Assembly (NCBI GenBank): GCA_040007095.1
Contig: JBDTVS010000150.1
Location: forward strand, 1-62,813
Length of the DNA stretch: 62,813 nucleotides
Direction of reading: 5' to 3'
Origin: JBDTVS01 sp040007095
GTDB taxonomy: Bacteria; Acidobacteriota; Vicinamibacteria; Vicinamibacterales; CAVVIG01
The notes beneath the pieces are model-generated. The model was given only the letters and a program-made list of their open reading frames with translations. It did not search any database and was not told the DNA's origin. Position 1 is the stretch's first letter. Every line of letters starts with the position of its first letter. Both the position numbers and the translations under genes were made by a program. Shown one piece after another: positions 15,951-25,211 of this stretch.

Positions 15951-17681
15951 TCACGGCAGCGCGAACACGAAGACGTTCGCTGCCCGGCCTGCTTTCAACT
16001 CCGGCGTCAGGCCTTCGGTCGAATTGGCTTCGACCGAGCCACCAGTGATCGCGGCGACGTACTGCTTCCCGCCCACGCCGAACGACACTGGATACCCGCT
16101 GACGGACGATCCGATGTTGACCTCCCACAGCACTTTGCCGGTTCTGTCGTCGAGGGCCTTGAAGCGACCGTTGGTGTCGCCGCCGAAGATCAGTCCGCCG
16201 GCGGTTGCCGCGAGCGACAACATCCCGGCGCGCTGTTCGTACTTCCACGTCGTCTGACCGGTCTCGGCGGAGATCGCCCACACGGTGCCGACTTTATCGG
16301 CCCCAGGCGCGAACTGTTGGCGCATGTTGAGGCCGTATACCTTCGACGGGTCCCGCGTGTCGACCGTCGTGGTCGCCGTCATGCACATGTTCTGCATCGG
16401 CATGTACATCGTGTTGGTTTGTGGGTTGTAGGCGCCTGCCGGCCAGTTCTTGCCACCGCTGCTGCCCGGGCAGATCACCTTCTCTTCATTGATCTTCGTG
16501 AACAGGGCTTCGCGGTTGACGACGACCTCGCCGGTCTTTCCGTCGATGGTGCTCACGACATTCTGCGCAACCGTCGGTCTGGCCCAGAGGAATTCGCCTG
16601 TTTGGCGATCCAGCGTGTAGACGATTCCGGTTTTTCCGGGAATGCCCGTCACCACTTTACGCCGCTGACCGGGCCTTACGTTGGGGTTGATCCACGACAC
16701 ATCGCGCGGATTGGGAGCGACGACCGTATCGACGAGCAGCCGCTCGAATGGATGATCCAGATCCCAGTGATCGACGACGTGCTGGTAGTACCAGACGATC
16801 TTGCCGGTGTCGGCATTCAAGGCGAGCGTGCAGTTGTGATACAGGTGTTTCTTGTCGCTGCCGCCGAGCGTGAATTTTGGCGCGGGAATGGTCACCGACG
16901 TGCCCACGTAGACCAAGTTGAGCTCGGGGTCGTAGCTCGGCACCATCCATGTCCCGACGTGCCACCGCTGTTCCATCGGCACATCGCCCCAGGATTCGAA
17001 GTTCGGCTCGCCCGGTCCAGGAATCGTGTGGAAGCGCCACAACTCCTTCCCCGTCCTGGCGTCATGGGCGGTGACGATGCAGGAGTCGCGGCCGGCGTCG
17101 GGCTGGCATTGGCGGCCGGTGATGACCTTGCCATTGGCGATAAGGGGTCCGCCGGTCGTCGGTGCGCGCTTGCGGGCATCGAGCACGGGCGTCTCCCACA
17201 CGAGTTGCCCGGTCTGGGCATTCAGCGCGTAGATCTCATTGTCGGAGCTCGAGTTGATGATGAGGTTGCTCCAGATGGCAAGCGTCCGCGTCCTCTTCGG
17301 TGTCACGCCCTCCGGCAGCTTGCGTCTGTACTCCCAGAGAATGTCGCCGGTCTTCGCGTCGGCCGCGAAGATGTAGTCACCGACGCTCGGCACGTAGATG
17401 ACGCCGTCGTGGACGAGAGGCGTTCCTTCGGATTGCCCGGGGCCCAACGGGTAGGTCCAGACCATCCTCAACTGCGAGACATTGCTTCGATTGACCTGAT
17501 CGAGTGGGCTGTAGCCCCATCCGTCAGGCGTGCGCCGCCACGCGAGCCAGTCTGCAGGATCCGGTTTCTGGAGCATGGCGTCCGTCACAGGAACGAATCT
17601 GCGCGCCTGCGCATGCGCGCGGACCATCAGGCCACCGAGCGACAAGGCGAGCAGCGCGAGGATCATCGAACTGCGTTTCAT
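15951..17681 (-). CDS. PQQ-dependent dehydrogenase (secreted beta-propeller)
   Basis: A 576-residue protein with a signal peptide (MKRSSMILALLALSLGGLMV, cleavage after AHA). It has the repeated tryptophan-docking propeller motifs of quinoprotein alcohol dehydrogenases: NVSQLRMVWTYPLG, ADAKTGDILWEYR, NAQTGQLVWETP, ARTGKELWRF, TGKIVWYYQHV, TGKVLWEVNIG. The C-terminus GYPVSFGVGGKQYVAAITGG is typical of the family. It lacks a C-terminal cytochrome c domain, so electrons must go to a separate acceptor. The adjacent-cysteine pair often seen near the active site of methanol dehydrogenases is not evident. Expected role: periplasmic oxidation of an alcohol or related compound. The flanking 15696-15950 and 17682-18089 hold nothing recognisable. 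Confidence 0.88.
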   Translation of the reverse strand: MKRSSMILALLALSLGGLMVRAHAQARRFVPVTDAMLQKPDPADWLAWRRTPDGWGYSPLDQVNRSNVSQLRMVWTYPLGPGQSEGTPLVHDGVIYVPSVGDYIFAADAKTGDILWEYRRKLPEGVTPKRTRTLAIWSNLIINSSSDNEIYALNAQTGQLVWETPVLDARKRAPTTGGPLIANGKVITGRQCQPDAGRDSCIVTAHDARTGKELWRFHTIPGPGEPNFESWGDVPMEQRWHVGTWMVPSYDPELNLVYVGTSVTIPAPKFTLGGSDKKHLYHNCTLALNADTGKIVWYYQHVVDHWDLDHPFERLLVDTVVAPNPRDVSWINPNVRPGQRRKVVTGIPGKTGIVYTLDRQTGEFLWARPTVAQNVVSTIDGKTGEVVVNREALFTKINEEKVICPGSSGGKNWPAGAYNPQTNTMYMPMQNMCMTATTTVDTRDPSKVYGLNMRQQFAPGADKVGTVWAISAETGQTTWKYEQRAGMLSLAATAGGLIFGGDTNGRFKALDDRTGKVLWEVNIGSSVSGYPVSFGVGGKQYVAAITGGSVEANSTEGLTPELKAGRAANVFVFALP

Positions 17682-18089
17682 GGGTGCTCCTGCTGTAAAG
17701 GCTCGTCAGAAAATACCTGCCGGACCCTAACTTACCATCAACATCGATCATGCACACCAGCCTGTCATCTGATCCTGAACCACGTTCCGGCCACGTCACC
17801 CGGCTTGGACGCCGCTCTAACGGCCGCGTCAGCGCAGCGACCGGTCGCGATTCCGAGGAAGCAGTCCACCTACCTCGCGGGAGCTGTCCGATGTCGAGAA
17901 ATTCCCGTTCACACTCAATCGATTGGCCGCGCGACGGCCACACGAGTCGCCGATCGAGGTGGGCGTCATGAAACGCGCGTTCGATCTGGGATCGCGATTC
18001 GGAGCAATGCTCCCAAACTTTGAAGTGCGGTGTCTAACTAACACAGGCACGCGATCAACGCGGTCAAAAAAGGGAGATGCAGAAGACCG

Positions 18090-18455
18090 ATGCCGTGGCC
18101 CGCAGTCATGTTCGGCTGGCCGGCCGTGTTCCTCGCGGTTGCGGCGTTTGGCGTGGCGTTGCTCACGCCACGTGCATGGCTGGGATTCATCGGCGCCTCA
18201 CTCGCCGCGCCATTTTGTCTGTTCGTGAGCGGCTATCCCCTTTTTCACCGGGCTGGACAGATTGCGTTGGCCGCCAACTTTCTTGCCGCATACCTGCTTC
18301 ATCGTGGCCGGCGCGACGTGGCGTTCACGCTGCTGCTGCCGTTCATGTTGATCGTGACCGTGCTGGCCGTGTTTGCGCTGCGCGACATCAGGGTGCTGCG
18401 CGGCGAATCTACAAGATTTCCCGTCGCAAGACGGCCAGCATTTAGAGAGACATGA
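18090..18455 (+). CDS. Small membrane protein, unknown function
   Basis: A 121-residue protein made mostly of hydrophobic segments (about 5-26, 32-50, 58-73, 78-99) with a short basic tail. The first segment opens MPWPAVMFGWPAVFLAVAAFG. No family motif recognised. It converges on the desulfhydrase-like gene, ending about 30 bases before that gene's stop. Confidence 0.6.
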   Translation: MPWPAVMFGWPAVFLAVAAFGVALLTPRAWLGFIGASLAAPFCLFVSGYPLFHRAGQIALAANFLAAYLLHRGRRDVAFTLLLPFMLIVTVLAVFALRDIRVLRGESTRFPVARRPAFRET

Positions 18456-18483
18456 CGACCGGCACCTACACGCGGACAGTGAA

Positions 18484-19473
18484 TCACGCGTTGGCAGCTC
18501 TTGTCATCGCGGCGGGGTAGGCGAACAGGCCGGGTGATCCGCCCGTATGAAGCCAGATCACCGTATCGTCCTTCGAGAAGTGACCACCGCGCACGAGGCC
18601 GATAAGACCGGCCATCCCCTTGCCGGCATAGACCGGATCGAGCGGCAGTGCTTCGAGGCGCGCGGCAAGGCCGATCGCTTCCAATGTCGCCGCATCGGGT
18701 ACGCCGTAGCACGGACCAGCGTAACCGGCGACGACTTCGACCACATCATCGGTCCAGCTCGTGTCCGCGCCGAGTAGACCTGCGGCTGCACGGCCAATCC
18801 GTTTCACGTCGGCTGCCACGCGCTCTGGCTGGGCGTCGACGTCGATGCCGACGCAGCGCATGGGGTGATGTAATGCTGCCAGCATGGCGAGGATTCCGGC
18901 CTGAGTGCCCCCCGTGCCGGACGCGTGCACAAGGCAAGTGGGTGCCATGCTGATGGCCGAGCATTGCTCCAGAAGCTCGATCACCATCTGCGCATAGCGC
19001 ATGGCGCCGATGGCATCGGAGGCACCGTAAGGGACGAAATACGGCCGGCGCCCAATGTCACGCAGCCCCTGCTCGATTCCACGGAGGCGTGAATTGCGGT
19101 CCTCCGTCCAGGGGATGTCGTGAACGACGGCGCCGAACAGACGATCGAGCAGAATATTGCCGGTGCTGTCGTACCCCGGTTCCGTGCCCGGAACACGTTC
19201 GTGCATGATGCCGAGATGGCATTCGAGTCCGAGCTTGGCGCACGCGGCAGCAACCTGACGCGCGACGTTGGATTGAACGACCCCGCCGCAGACCACGCAG
19301 TCGGCGCCCTCGGCCAGCGCAGCCGCCAGGTCGTATTCCAGCTTGCGGACTTTGTTGCCGCCGAGCCCGAGTCCGGTGCAGTCGTCCCGCTTGATGAACA
19401 ATCGGGGCCCGCCGAGGTATGCCGACAGGCGCGGCATCTCTTCCAATGGCGTCGGCAGGTGAGCGAGCTTCAC
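18484..19473 (-). CDS. D-cysteine desulfhydrase / ACC deaminase family PLP enzyme
   Basis: A PLP-dependent lyase of about 329 residues. The lysine that binds PLP lies in GLGGNKVRKLEY, preceded by FIKRDDCTG. The glycine-rich phosphate-binding loop is at HASGTGGTQAG, and the C-terminal cofactor contact is WLHTGGSPGLFAY. The family covers D-cysteine desulfhydrase (releasing pyruvate, H2S and ammonia) and ACC deaminase; I cannot separate these from sequence alone. The open frame extends far upstream into the next gene. The GTG at 19473, just before KLAHLPTPLEEMPRLS, gives the usual family length. No ATG is available at this position, so the start remains open. Confidence 0.85.
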   Translation of the reverse strand: MKLAHLPTPLEEMPRLSAYLGGPRLFIKRDDCTGLGLGGNKVRKLEYDLAAALAEGADCVVCGGVVQSNVARQVAAACAKLGLECHLGIMHERVPGTEPGYDSTGNILLDRLFGAVVHDIPWTEDRNSRLRGIEQGLRDIGRRPYFVPYGASDAIGAMRYAQMVIELLEQCSAISMAPTCLVHASGTGGTQAGILAMLAALHHPMRCVGIDVDAQPERVAADVKRIGRAAAGLLGADTSWTDDVVEVVAGYAGPCYGVPDAATLEAIGLAARLEALPLDPVYAGKGMAGLIGLVRGGHFSKDDTVIWLHTGGSPGLFAYPAAMTRAANA

Positions 19474-19520
19474 GCGCGGAAGCTGGGCGAGGCGCTTGGT
19501 CGGTGTGGTGCTATCGATCG

Positions 19521-20339
19521 CTATTCTTTCGGCTGCTTGCGCAGATGCCCGTAGATCAGATCTTCCACGAATTCGACGCACCTGAATTCCAGAAGTCGGG
19601 CGTCCGGCTCGACATGTCGATAGAGAGGCATGCTGATCTTCCAGGGACGGGTGAAGGTCTGCGGGTCTTCGATCGTCGCTTCGTAGCGAAGCGTCTCGGG
19701 GCTGCGCGCCGTGATCCGCTCGACGACGTGGAGTTGGTCGCTGTGGAAGTTTCCGGCCCTGTCGAACCAGCTCAGATCGTTGAAGCCGGTGGTATCGATG
19801 ACGAGCGTTTCCCCTTCCCAGTGGCCATTCGACCAACCCATCCAACTGTCGGCAGGAGCCTGGGTATGGTTCTCCATGTAGACGGTGCGAACGGCGCCCG
19901 CATACTCGTGAGCGATCATGACGTGCTTCTGACTCTGTATGATCTGAAAGGGAAACGGCATGTAGGTGGCGCGCGGGACGCCCGGCTGGTAGCACTTGAT
20001 CTCCGGATCGAGTTTCAGGCGGTTCGCGCGGTTCTCTTTCCTCTTCGCGAGCGCCTCCGGGCGGTACGGGATCTCCCCGCCCTCGACGACACCCAGGCCC
20101 GCAGGAACGGCGGCAATCGCCCCGAGCTCGCGCACCAGACTCGGTCCGGCTGAGTGAGCCTCGATGTCCCAGTTGGCCGTATTCATCGCCTGCCAGAGGC
20201 CATTGAGGTTGGGCTTGCCGTCCGGCGTCCTGGGCGCCCGGTACACCGGCGCCTGCGCAGCCATCATCGTCGGCGCCAGCAACACGGCCGCCACCATGAT
20301 GCCCTTCAGCATCCTCACCATAATGAACCGGGTTCGCAT
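19521..20339 (-). CDS. Secreted 'PRTPDG' family protein
   Basis: A 272-residue exported protein. The signal peptide includes MRTRFIMVRMLKGIMVAAVL and is followed by YRAPRTPDGKPNLNGLWQA, the signature opening of a large uncharacterised family common in Acidobacteriota. It shares with its neighbour at 20359 the blocks IIQSQKHVMIAHEYAGAVR (compare IVQAPGTVMILTEMIHDVR), GHWEGETLVIDTTGFND and ITARSPETLRYEATIEDPQTF. It lies 19 bases downstream of that neighbour, so the two probably form one transcript. Function unknown. A longer frame starts at 20471, but the ATG at 20339 is the one that gives a clean signal peptide. Confidence 0.8.
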   Translation of the reverse strand: MRTRFIMVRMLKGIMVAAVLLAPTMMAAQAPVYRAPRTPDGKPNLNGLWQAMNTANWDIEAHSAGPSLVRELGAIAAVPAGLGVVEGGEIPYRPEALAKRKENRANRLKLDPEIKCYQPGVPRATYMPFPFQIIQSQKHVMIAHEYAGAVRTVYMENHTQAPADSWMGWSNGHWEGETLVIDTTGFNDLSWFDRAGNFHSDQLHVVERITARSPETLRYEATIEDPQTFTRPWKISMPLYRHVEPDARLLEFRCVEFVEDLIYGHLRKQPKE

Positions 20340-20358
20340 CGGAGAGTCCCCCGCCAAT

Positions 20359-21393
20359 TCATTTCGCTTCTTTCTTGTCCCCTCGGGCCGCGGCCTCGGC
20401 GGCCTTCTTCTCTGCGAGTCGCGCGCCAACCAGCGTGTTATACAACCCGTAGTTCCCCTCGTGGCAGGCATGCTCGAACAACGGTCCCTGCGTCGTACGC
20501 ATCGGCAACTCTGCGGTCCACGATCTCGTCCATGTCGCCGGATCGTCGACCGTGAAGGTGTACTTGATCTCTTCAGGACCGACGCGCGTGAAGCGCTCCG
20601 TGACCTTCATCTGATCGCTGGATCCTTCAAGTGGATTCTTGCCGTTGAAGTTGGTGGTCTCGACCACCAGCGTGTTGCCATCCCATCGCCCGCGCGAGAC
20701 GCCCATCCATTGCCGGACGTTGGCGGGAGGCGCCGGGCGGCCGTCGAGTGTGATGATGCGGACGTCGTGGATCATCTCCGTGAGGATCATCACCGTGCCG
20801 GGAGCCTGAACGATTTGATAGTTGGCGTTGTAAGCCGTATTCAGCATCGGCGGGCCGGCGCCTCCCATGATCAGACACCGGTCGTCGAGTTGGTTGCTCT
20901 CCGCGGAGTCCCAGCGACCGACGCGTTTCGCCACTTCCGCGCTCTCGGCCGCACGCTTCTTGCCTTCGGCTGACAGAGGCGGCAGTTTGCCATTCTCGGG
21001 GTTCACGATCATCGACGTGCGCAGGTTCTTCGTCATGGTCGACTGACTCCGATCCAGCCCGAATTGGCTGAAGTCGTAGTGCACGTCGGCCGTGGTGCCC
21101 GGAGTCGTCTGTTCGGTTTCGCGATCCGCGGCTTTCTTGATGGCAACTTCCAGTTCCGCCGGAGTGTAGAACTCGTTGGTGACGTTATTGGGCCGCTCGA
21201 GCGTGGTATAGGTGGAGTTGGTCCAGAACCCCTGGAGGTCCGGCTGGCCGTCCGGTGTGCGAGGCGGGGTGTAGGGTCTCGGTGCACTGCTCGCTCTCGG
21301 CGTCGACGACCGCGTTTGTGCTCTTGGAGCCGGCGCCGCGACAACGACACAAAAAGCCAGCGCTCCGGCCCACGCGACAAATCGAGGGTTCAT
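20359..21393 (-). CDS. Secreted 'PRTPDG' family protein, paralogue
   Basis: A 344-residue exported protein started at MNPRFVAWAGALAFCVVVAA, with cleavage after PRAQ. The mature part opens YTPPRTPDGQPDLQGFWTN. The conserved blocks are SRGRWDGNTLVVETTNFNGK, MKVTERFTRVGPEEIKYTF, VDDPATWTRSW and FEHACHEGNYGLYN, followed by a charged Lys/Ala/Glu tail. The C-terminal 'ACHEGNY' block is shared with the third family member at 56171. The downstream paralogue at 19521 lacks it. No catalytic motif recognised. Confidence 0.8.
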   Translation of the reverse strand: MNPRFVAWAGALAFCVVVAAPAPRAQTRSSTPRASSAPRPYTPPRTPDGQPDLQGFWTNSTYTTLERPNNVTNEFYTPAELEVAIKKAADRETEQTTPGTTADVHYDFSQFGLDRSQSTMTKNLRTSMIVNPENGKLPPLSAEGKKRAAESAEVAKRVGRWDSAESNQLDDRCLIMGGAGPPMLNTAYNANYQIVQAPGTVMILTEMIHDVRIITLDGRPAPPANVRQWMGVSRGRWDGNTLVVETTNFNGKNPLEGSSDQMKVTERFTRVGPEEIKYTFTVDDPATWTRSWTAELPMRTTQGPLFEHACHEGNYGLYNTLVGARLAEKKAAEAAARGDKKEAK

Positions 21394-21670
21394 CGGCAAT
21401 CTCCTGGCTGGAAGGAACATGGTGAGGTCTTTACGACTATCATACGCGGACCGAGGGCACTCGACATCATCCGGGGTCCAACACTTCCTGACTCAGATCG
21501 GCTTCGAGCGTTCGCCAAGAAATTGCCGGCTCAAGGTATCATGACGACCGTTCGCACCACTCCGGCGATCAACACCGGGGGCGCGTTCGTGACCGGGACC
21601 CGGGAGGGGTTGATCGCGCTGTCCGAGGGACTTCGCGCGATTTCGCCATACACCGGCTGAGGTCTTATCG

Positions 21671-22720
21671 ATGAGACGCGTGGCAATCGTCGTCGGGGCT
21701 TTTCTGTTGCTGGTGGTGTCGCTTCGCTCCTACGGCCAGCAGCCAGCCCCATCCTCCCAGGCGGACCTCGTTGGGACGTGGACACTCACCGCGTCCGAGC
21801 CTGGCGAGGACCGAGGAGGCCGTGGCGGAGATGAGACGCCGGTGGCAGGTCGCGGCCAGGGCGATGGGGCGGCCGCGAGAGGCCGAGGCGGCGCGCGAGG
21901 CCAGGGAGCAAACCTCAAGGGGCTGCTGATCTTCGATGGCGCCGGGCACGCGTTCGAAATGATCACCCGCACGTCGATGCCGCAACCCGCCGGGGCCGCG
22001 CAACCGCTCAGCGAGCAGCAGTTGCGTTTCGCGATGTCGGGCGGATTCTGGGGGAGCTACAAGGTAGACGGCCCGATGAAGACGATGACCTTCCAACCGG
22101 AAGGGGCGGTCAGCCCGAACATGATGGGGCGCCAGATCACGCGATCGTTCGAGCTCGCGGGCGATCGCCTGACGATCGTCTACACCGGCAGCGAACATTA
22201 CGCACCCGCCGGTACCCGGTGGACTTTCGAGCGGATCCCCACCGTCGACAACGTGCTCGGCCCGACGTATCGAAAGGTGATCGGGTTCTGGCAGCACGTC
22301 GTCGAGAAGCGCGTGAACCTCACGACAGGTGTGACCCTGTCGGAGACGCGCCGGGCGCCGAGCATCATCGTCTACACGCCGTCAGGCTATGTCGGGGTTC
22401 ACTTTCCGCCGCTCAACCGTCAGAAGTTCGCCAGCGACGCACCAACCGACGCGGAAGCGCGCGCCGCACTGCAAGGGTACGTCGGCTACTTCGGCGCCTT
22501 GAGCGTCTACCCGAACATGGTCTTCCACCAGATCTTGACGGGCATCAGCTTTGCGGGCGGCACCACGCTCAAGCGACCACTTGAACTGTCCGGCGACGAA
22601 GTGACCATCAAGTTTCCGCCGACCACCAATCCACAAGGTCAGCAGACGTCGACCTTGGTGACATTGCATCGACTGAGCGGCGAGACCGCCATGATCCCCG
22701 CGCGCGACCGCTCGCGATAG
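21671..22720 (+). CDS. Secreted lipocalin-like domain protein (copy 2)
   Basis: A 349-residue paralogue of the protein at 33-1082. It keeps the signal peptide, the Gly/Arg-rich segment after residue 45 and nearly identical C-terminal halves (for example GFWQHVVEKRVNLTTG and VYPNMVFHQILTGISFAG in both). The Gly/Arg segment has diverged most. It carries DNVLGPTY where copy 1 has DNVGPTY, a one-residue difference. The 21394-21670 interval ahead of it is about 280 bases with no clear gene. It is followed by repeat copy C. Confidence 0.75.
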   Translation: MRRVAIVVGAFLLLVVSLRSYGQQPAPSSQADLVGTWTLTASEPGEDRGGRGGDETPVAGRGQGDGAAARGRGGARGQGANLKGLLIFDGAGHAFEMITRTSMPQPAGAAQPLSEQQLRFAMSGGFWGSYKVDGPMKTMTFQPEGAVSPNMMGRQITRSFELAGDRLTIVYTGSEHYAPAGTRWTFERIPTVDNVLGPTYRKVIGFWQHVVEKRVNLTTGVTLSETRRAPSIIVYTPSGYVGVHFPPLNRQKFASDAPTDAEARAALQGYVGYFGALSVYPNMVFHQILTGISFAGGTTLKRPLELSGDEVTIKFPPTTNPQGQQTSTLVTLHRLSGETAMIPARDRSR

Positions 22721-22850
22721 CAAGCGTCGCGTTGAAACGTTGCGCCTGGGGCAGCGCTCGGCGCAAGGCTACCTCGCGCCGCAAGATCGTGAACCAAATC
22801 CCGCCTGTTACCCCTCGTTCGTGCTATCGTCTCGGGCTCGTACTTGACTC

Positions 22851-23021
22851 GGCTAGTCCTCTGGAAGCGTGATGGGTTGCATAAGTCCCGGAGCGCGGCG
22901 CCTGGATCGCAAGGCGCGACGACCGAGAATATTGGACATATTTGAGGGAGTCGCGACAAAGCGAGGCGGGGATGCCCCGCCCGGGAATTATGTGACGTAT
23001 CACGTTTTCAGGGGACCAGCC
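22851..23021. repeat. Palindromic intergenic repeat, copy C
   Basis: Long imperfect inverted arms of about 41 bases. The left opens GGCTAGTCCTCTGGAAGCGT and the complement of the right opens GGCTGGTCCCCTGAAAACGT. Both continue GAT, CATAA and TCCCGG. The core is AAGGCGCGACGACCGAG, the hairpin AATAT-TGGAC-ATATT at 22928-22942, then GCGGGGATGCCCCGCC. It lies between the lipocalin-like gene and the dihaem oxygenase gene, both on the plus strand. Confidence 0.8.
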
Positions 23022-23099
23022 GGGTGAGGCGAGACACACCATCAGATAACGACATCTCTGGCCGAGGCGCCGCGAAGCGGGCTCTCAGAAAGGGTACCC

Positions 23100-25163
23100 A
23101 TGACGAAACGGAATGGGCTGCTGCTCGCCGTCGTGCTGCTGCTCATCGTCGGGCCGCTGCTCGCGGTCGCGTATGTGAACAAGCAGACGAACTTCGCCCC
23201 ACCGGCGGAAGAGATGAAGACCGTGTGGGCCGACCAGGGCTGGACCAACGACGAACGCCACTGGTTCCACCACGCCCAACAGGGCACCAGTACCTTCGGC
23301 ATGCCCTACGAGTGGCTGATCGCCCTGGAACAGCCGCACCTGACGCTGGGTGATCCGGGGCTGCTGATGGATCAGCGCTACCTCAGTCGTCTCGGCTTCA
23401 TTCCCAGTCCCGTTTCGGTGAAAGACCCGGCGGCGGTACGCGCATACGGCTATTCCACCAGCAACGGCTCGACGAAGAAGGGCAAGTACGCCAGCGCGGA
23501 TTCGAACGCGGCCAACCTGCCCGTCGGTTTCACAGTGGGTGACGAGTGGACCGATGTCGCCGACGGTCGTACGTGGCCACTGCCCGGCACCGGTCGAAAC
23601 GCCCGCACGGTGGGCGTGACCTGCGCCGCATGTCACACGGGTCAGCTCGAATACAACGGCAACCGCGTGCTGGTGGATGGCGGCGCGGCCATGATCAGCC
23701 TGGATCAGTTCCGCAAGGCCCTCGAGGTCTCGATCGGGTTGACCAAATACGTACCAGGGCGCTTCGGGCGCTTCGCGGAACGCGTGCTTGGTCCCAGCCA
23801 CAGCGACGCGAGCAGAGCCGAGCTCAAGACCCAGTTCGACGTCATCTTCGAGAAGGGCAAGAAGAAGGTCGACTTGGAGAAGTCGGTGGCCGACAAGGGC
23901 GTGACCGAAGGATTCACCAGGCTGGACGCCCTGAACCGCATCGGCAATCAGGTGTTTCAGCAGCAGATGAACCGCGACGAGAACATCTATCCGACCAGCG
24001 GGCCGGTCAGCTACCCGGTCATCTGGAACGCTCCGTGGTTCGACTGGGTGCAGTACAACAGCTCCATCCAGCAGCCGATGATTCGCAACCTCGGCGAGGC
24101 GATGGGGGTTGCCGCGTCCGTCAATCTGTCGAAGCCGGGGACGAACCTGTTCGAGGCTGCGATTCCGGTGGAGAACATCCACGAGATGGAACTGCTCCTC
24201 GGCGGCAGCGAGCATCCGGTGACCGCCGGTCGATTCGGGGGTCTCGGTTCACCCAGGTGGGCCGACCTTCCGCTGCCGCCGCTCGATCAAGCACTCGTCG
24301 CCAAAGGGCGCGATCTGTACATGGGTGACGCCGCGTCGGGTCGGGCGGGCTTGTGTGTGCGGTGCCACCTGCCGCCCATCAGCTCCAAGGAGATCCTCGA
24401 GCCGCGGTACTGGAATGACGCGGGGACCGGATACTCGGAACGCTATCTGGCGCTCGTCACGATTCCAGTGGAGGAAATCGGCACCGACTGCAAGACCGCC
24501 TTCGACATGGTCTACCGCACGGTGATCTCCTCCACGGAGATCGGCAACTCTTCGACGCTGATACCGCTGAAGAGCCATCCGGCAGACTGCCCGCCGCCAG
24601 CCGCACCACCGCCCCTCCCGAACGGAGTGACCCGTACCAATTTTGGCGTGGCCCTCGGAGAAGTGGTCGAGAAGACCAAGATGGCCTGGTACGACCGGCA
24701 CAAGGTTCCTCAGGACCGATACGGAGACATGGACGGTTTGCGTCCCAACGGCATTCGCGCGACGGTCGCCTCTGCGGCCGGCGACGTGCCGGTCTACAAG
24801 GCGCGCCCGCTCAACGGCATGTGGGCCACTGCGCCGTTCCTGCACAACGGATCCGTGCCGAACCTCTACCTGTTGCTGTCCACTCAGGCGGAGCGGGACG
24901 CGGAGGCAGCGAAGTTCTTCCTCGGCAGCCGCACCTTCGACCCGAAGTACTTGGGCTTCGCGTATCGCGCAAACCGGAGCACGGCCCTGCCTGATTCGCC
25001 GCTCGTGACCGACACCACCGGCCTGTTCGAGCTCGATACCACTCTCCCTGGTAACCGCAATACGGGGCACCTGTTCTCCGACGACAAGGCTCCTGGGGGC
25101 GTCGGGCGACGCCTGAGTCCGGAAGAACGCTTGGCCATTATCGAGTTCATCAAGTCGCTGTGA
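23100..25163 (+). CDS. RoxA-like dihaem c-type oxygenase/peroxidase
   Basis: A 687-residue exported protein with an N-terminal membrane or signal segment (residues about 6-27). It has two haem c sites, CAACH at about 180 and CVRCH at about 417. The length, the two well-separated haems, NAPWFDWVQYNSSIQQP at about 310 and the MauG/CcpA-type segment GMWATAPFLHNGSVPNLY at about 582 match the rubber oxygenase A/B group of dihaem proteins. RoxA cleaves polyisoprene with O2. This protein may act on another unsaturated substrate. The next genes, a P450 at 48 bases and a membrane protein 8 bases after that, look co-transcribed, which suggests a shared oxidative pathway. Confidence 0.85.
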   Translation: MTKRNGLLLAVVLLLIVGPLLAVAYVNKQTNFAPPAEEMKTVWADQGWTNDERHWFHHAQQGTSTFGMPYEWLIALEQPHLTLGDPGLLMDQRYLSRLGFIPSPVSVKDPAAVRAYGYSTSNGSTKKGKYASADSNAANLPVGFTVGDEWTDVADGRTWPLPGTGRNARTVGVTCAACHTGQLEYNGNRVLVDGGAAMISLDQFRKALEVSIGLTKYVPGRFGRFAERVLGPSHSDASRAELKTQFDVIFEKGKKKVDLEKSVADKGVTEGFTRLDALNRIGNQVFQQQMNRDENIYPTSGPVSYPVIWNAPWFDWVQYNSSIQQPMIRNLGEAMGVAASVNLSKPGTNLFEAAIPVENIHEMELLLGGSEHPVTAGRFGGLGSPRWADLPLPPLDQALVAKGRDLYMGDAASGRAGLCVRCHLPPISSKEILEPRYWNDAGTGYSERYLALVTIPVEEIGTDCKTAFDMVYRTVISSTEIGNSSTLIPLKSHPADCPPPAAPPPLPNGVTRTNFGVALGEVVEKTKMAWYDRHKVPQDRYGDMDGLRPNGIRATVASAAGDVPVYKARPLNGMWATAPFLHNGSVPNLYLLLSTQAERDAEAAKFFLGSRTFDPKYLGFAYRANRSTALPDSPLVTDTTGLFELDTTLPGNRNTGHLFSDDKAPGGVGRRLSPEERLAIIEFIKSL

Positions 25164-25211
25164 AGGTTCGGTGAACATGTCCGCGATCGACCAGTCGCGA
25201 GGAGAGCATCA

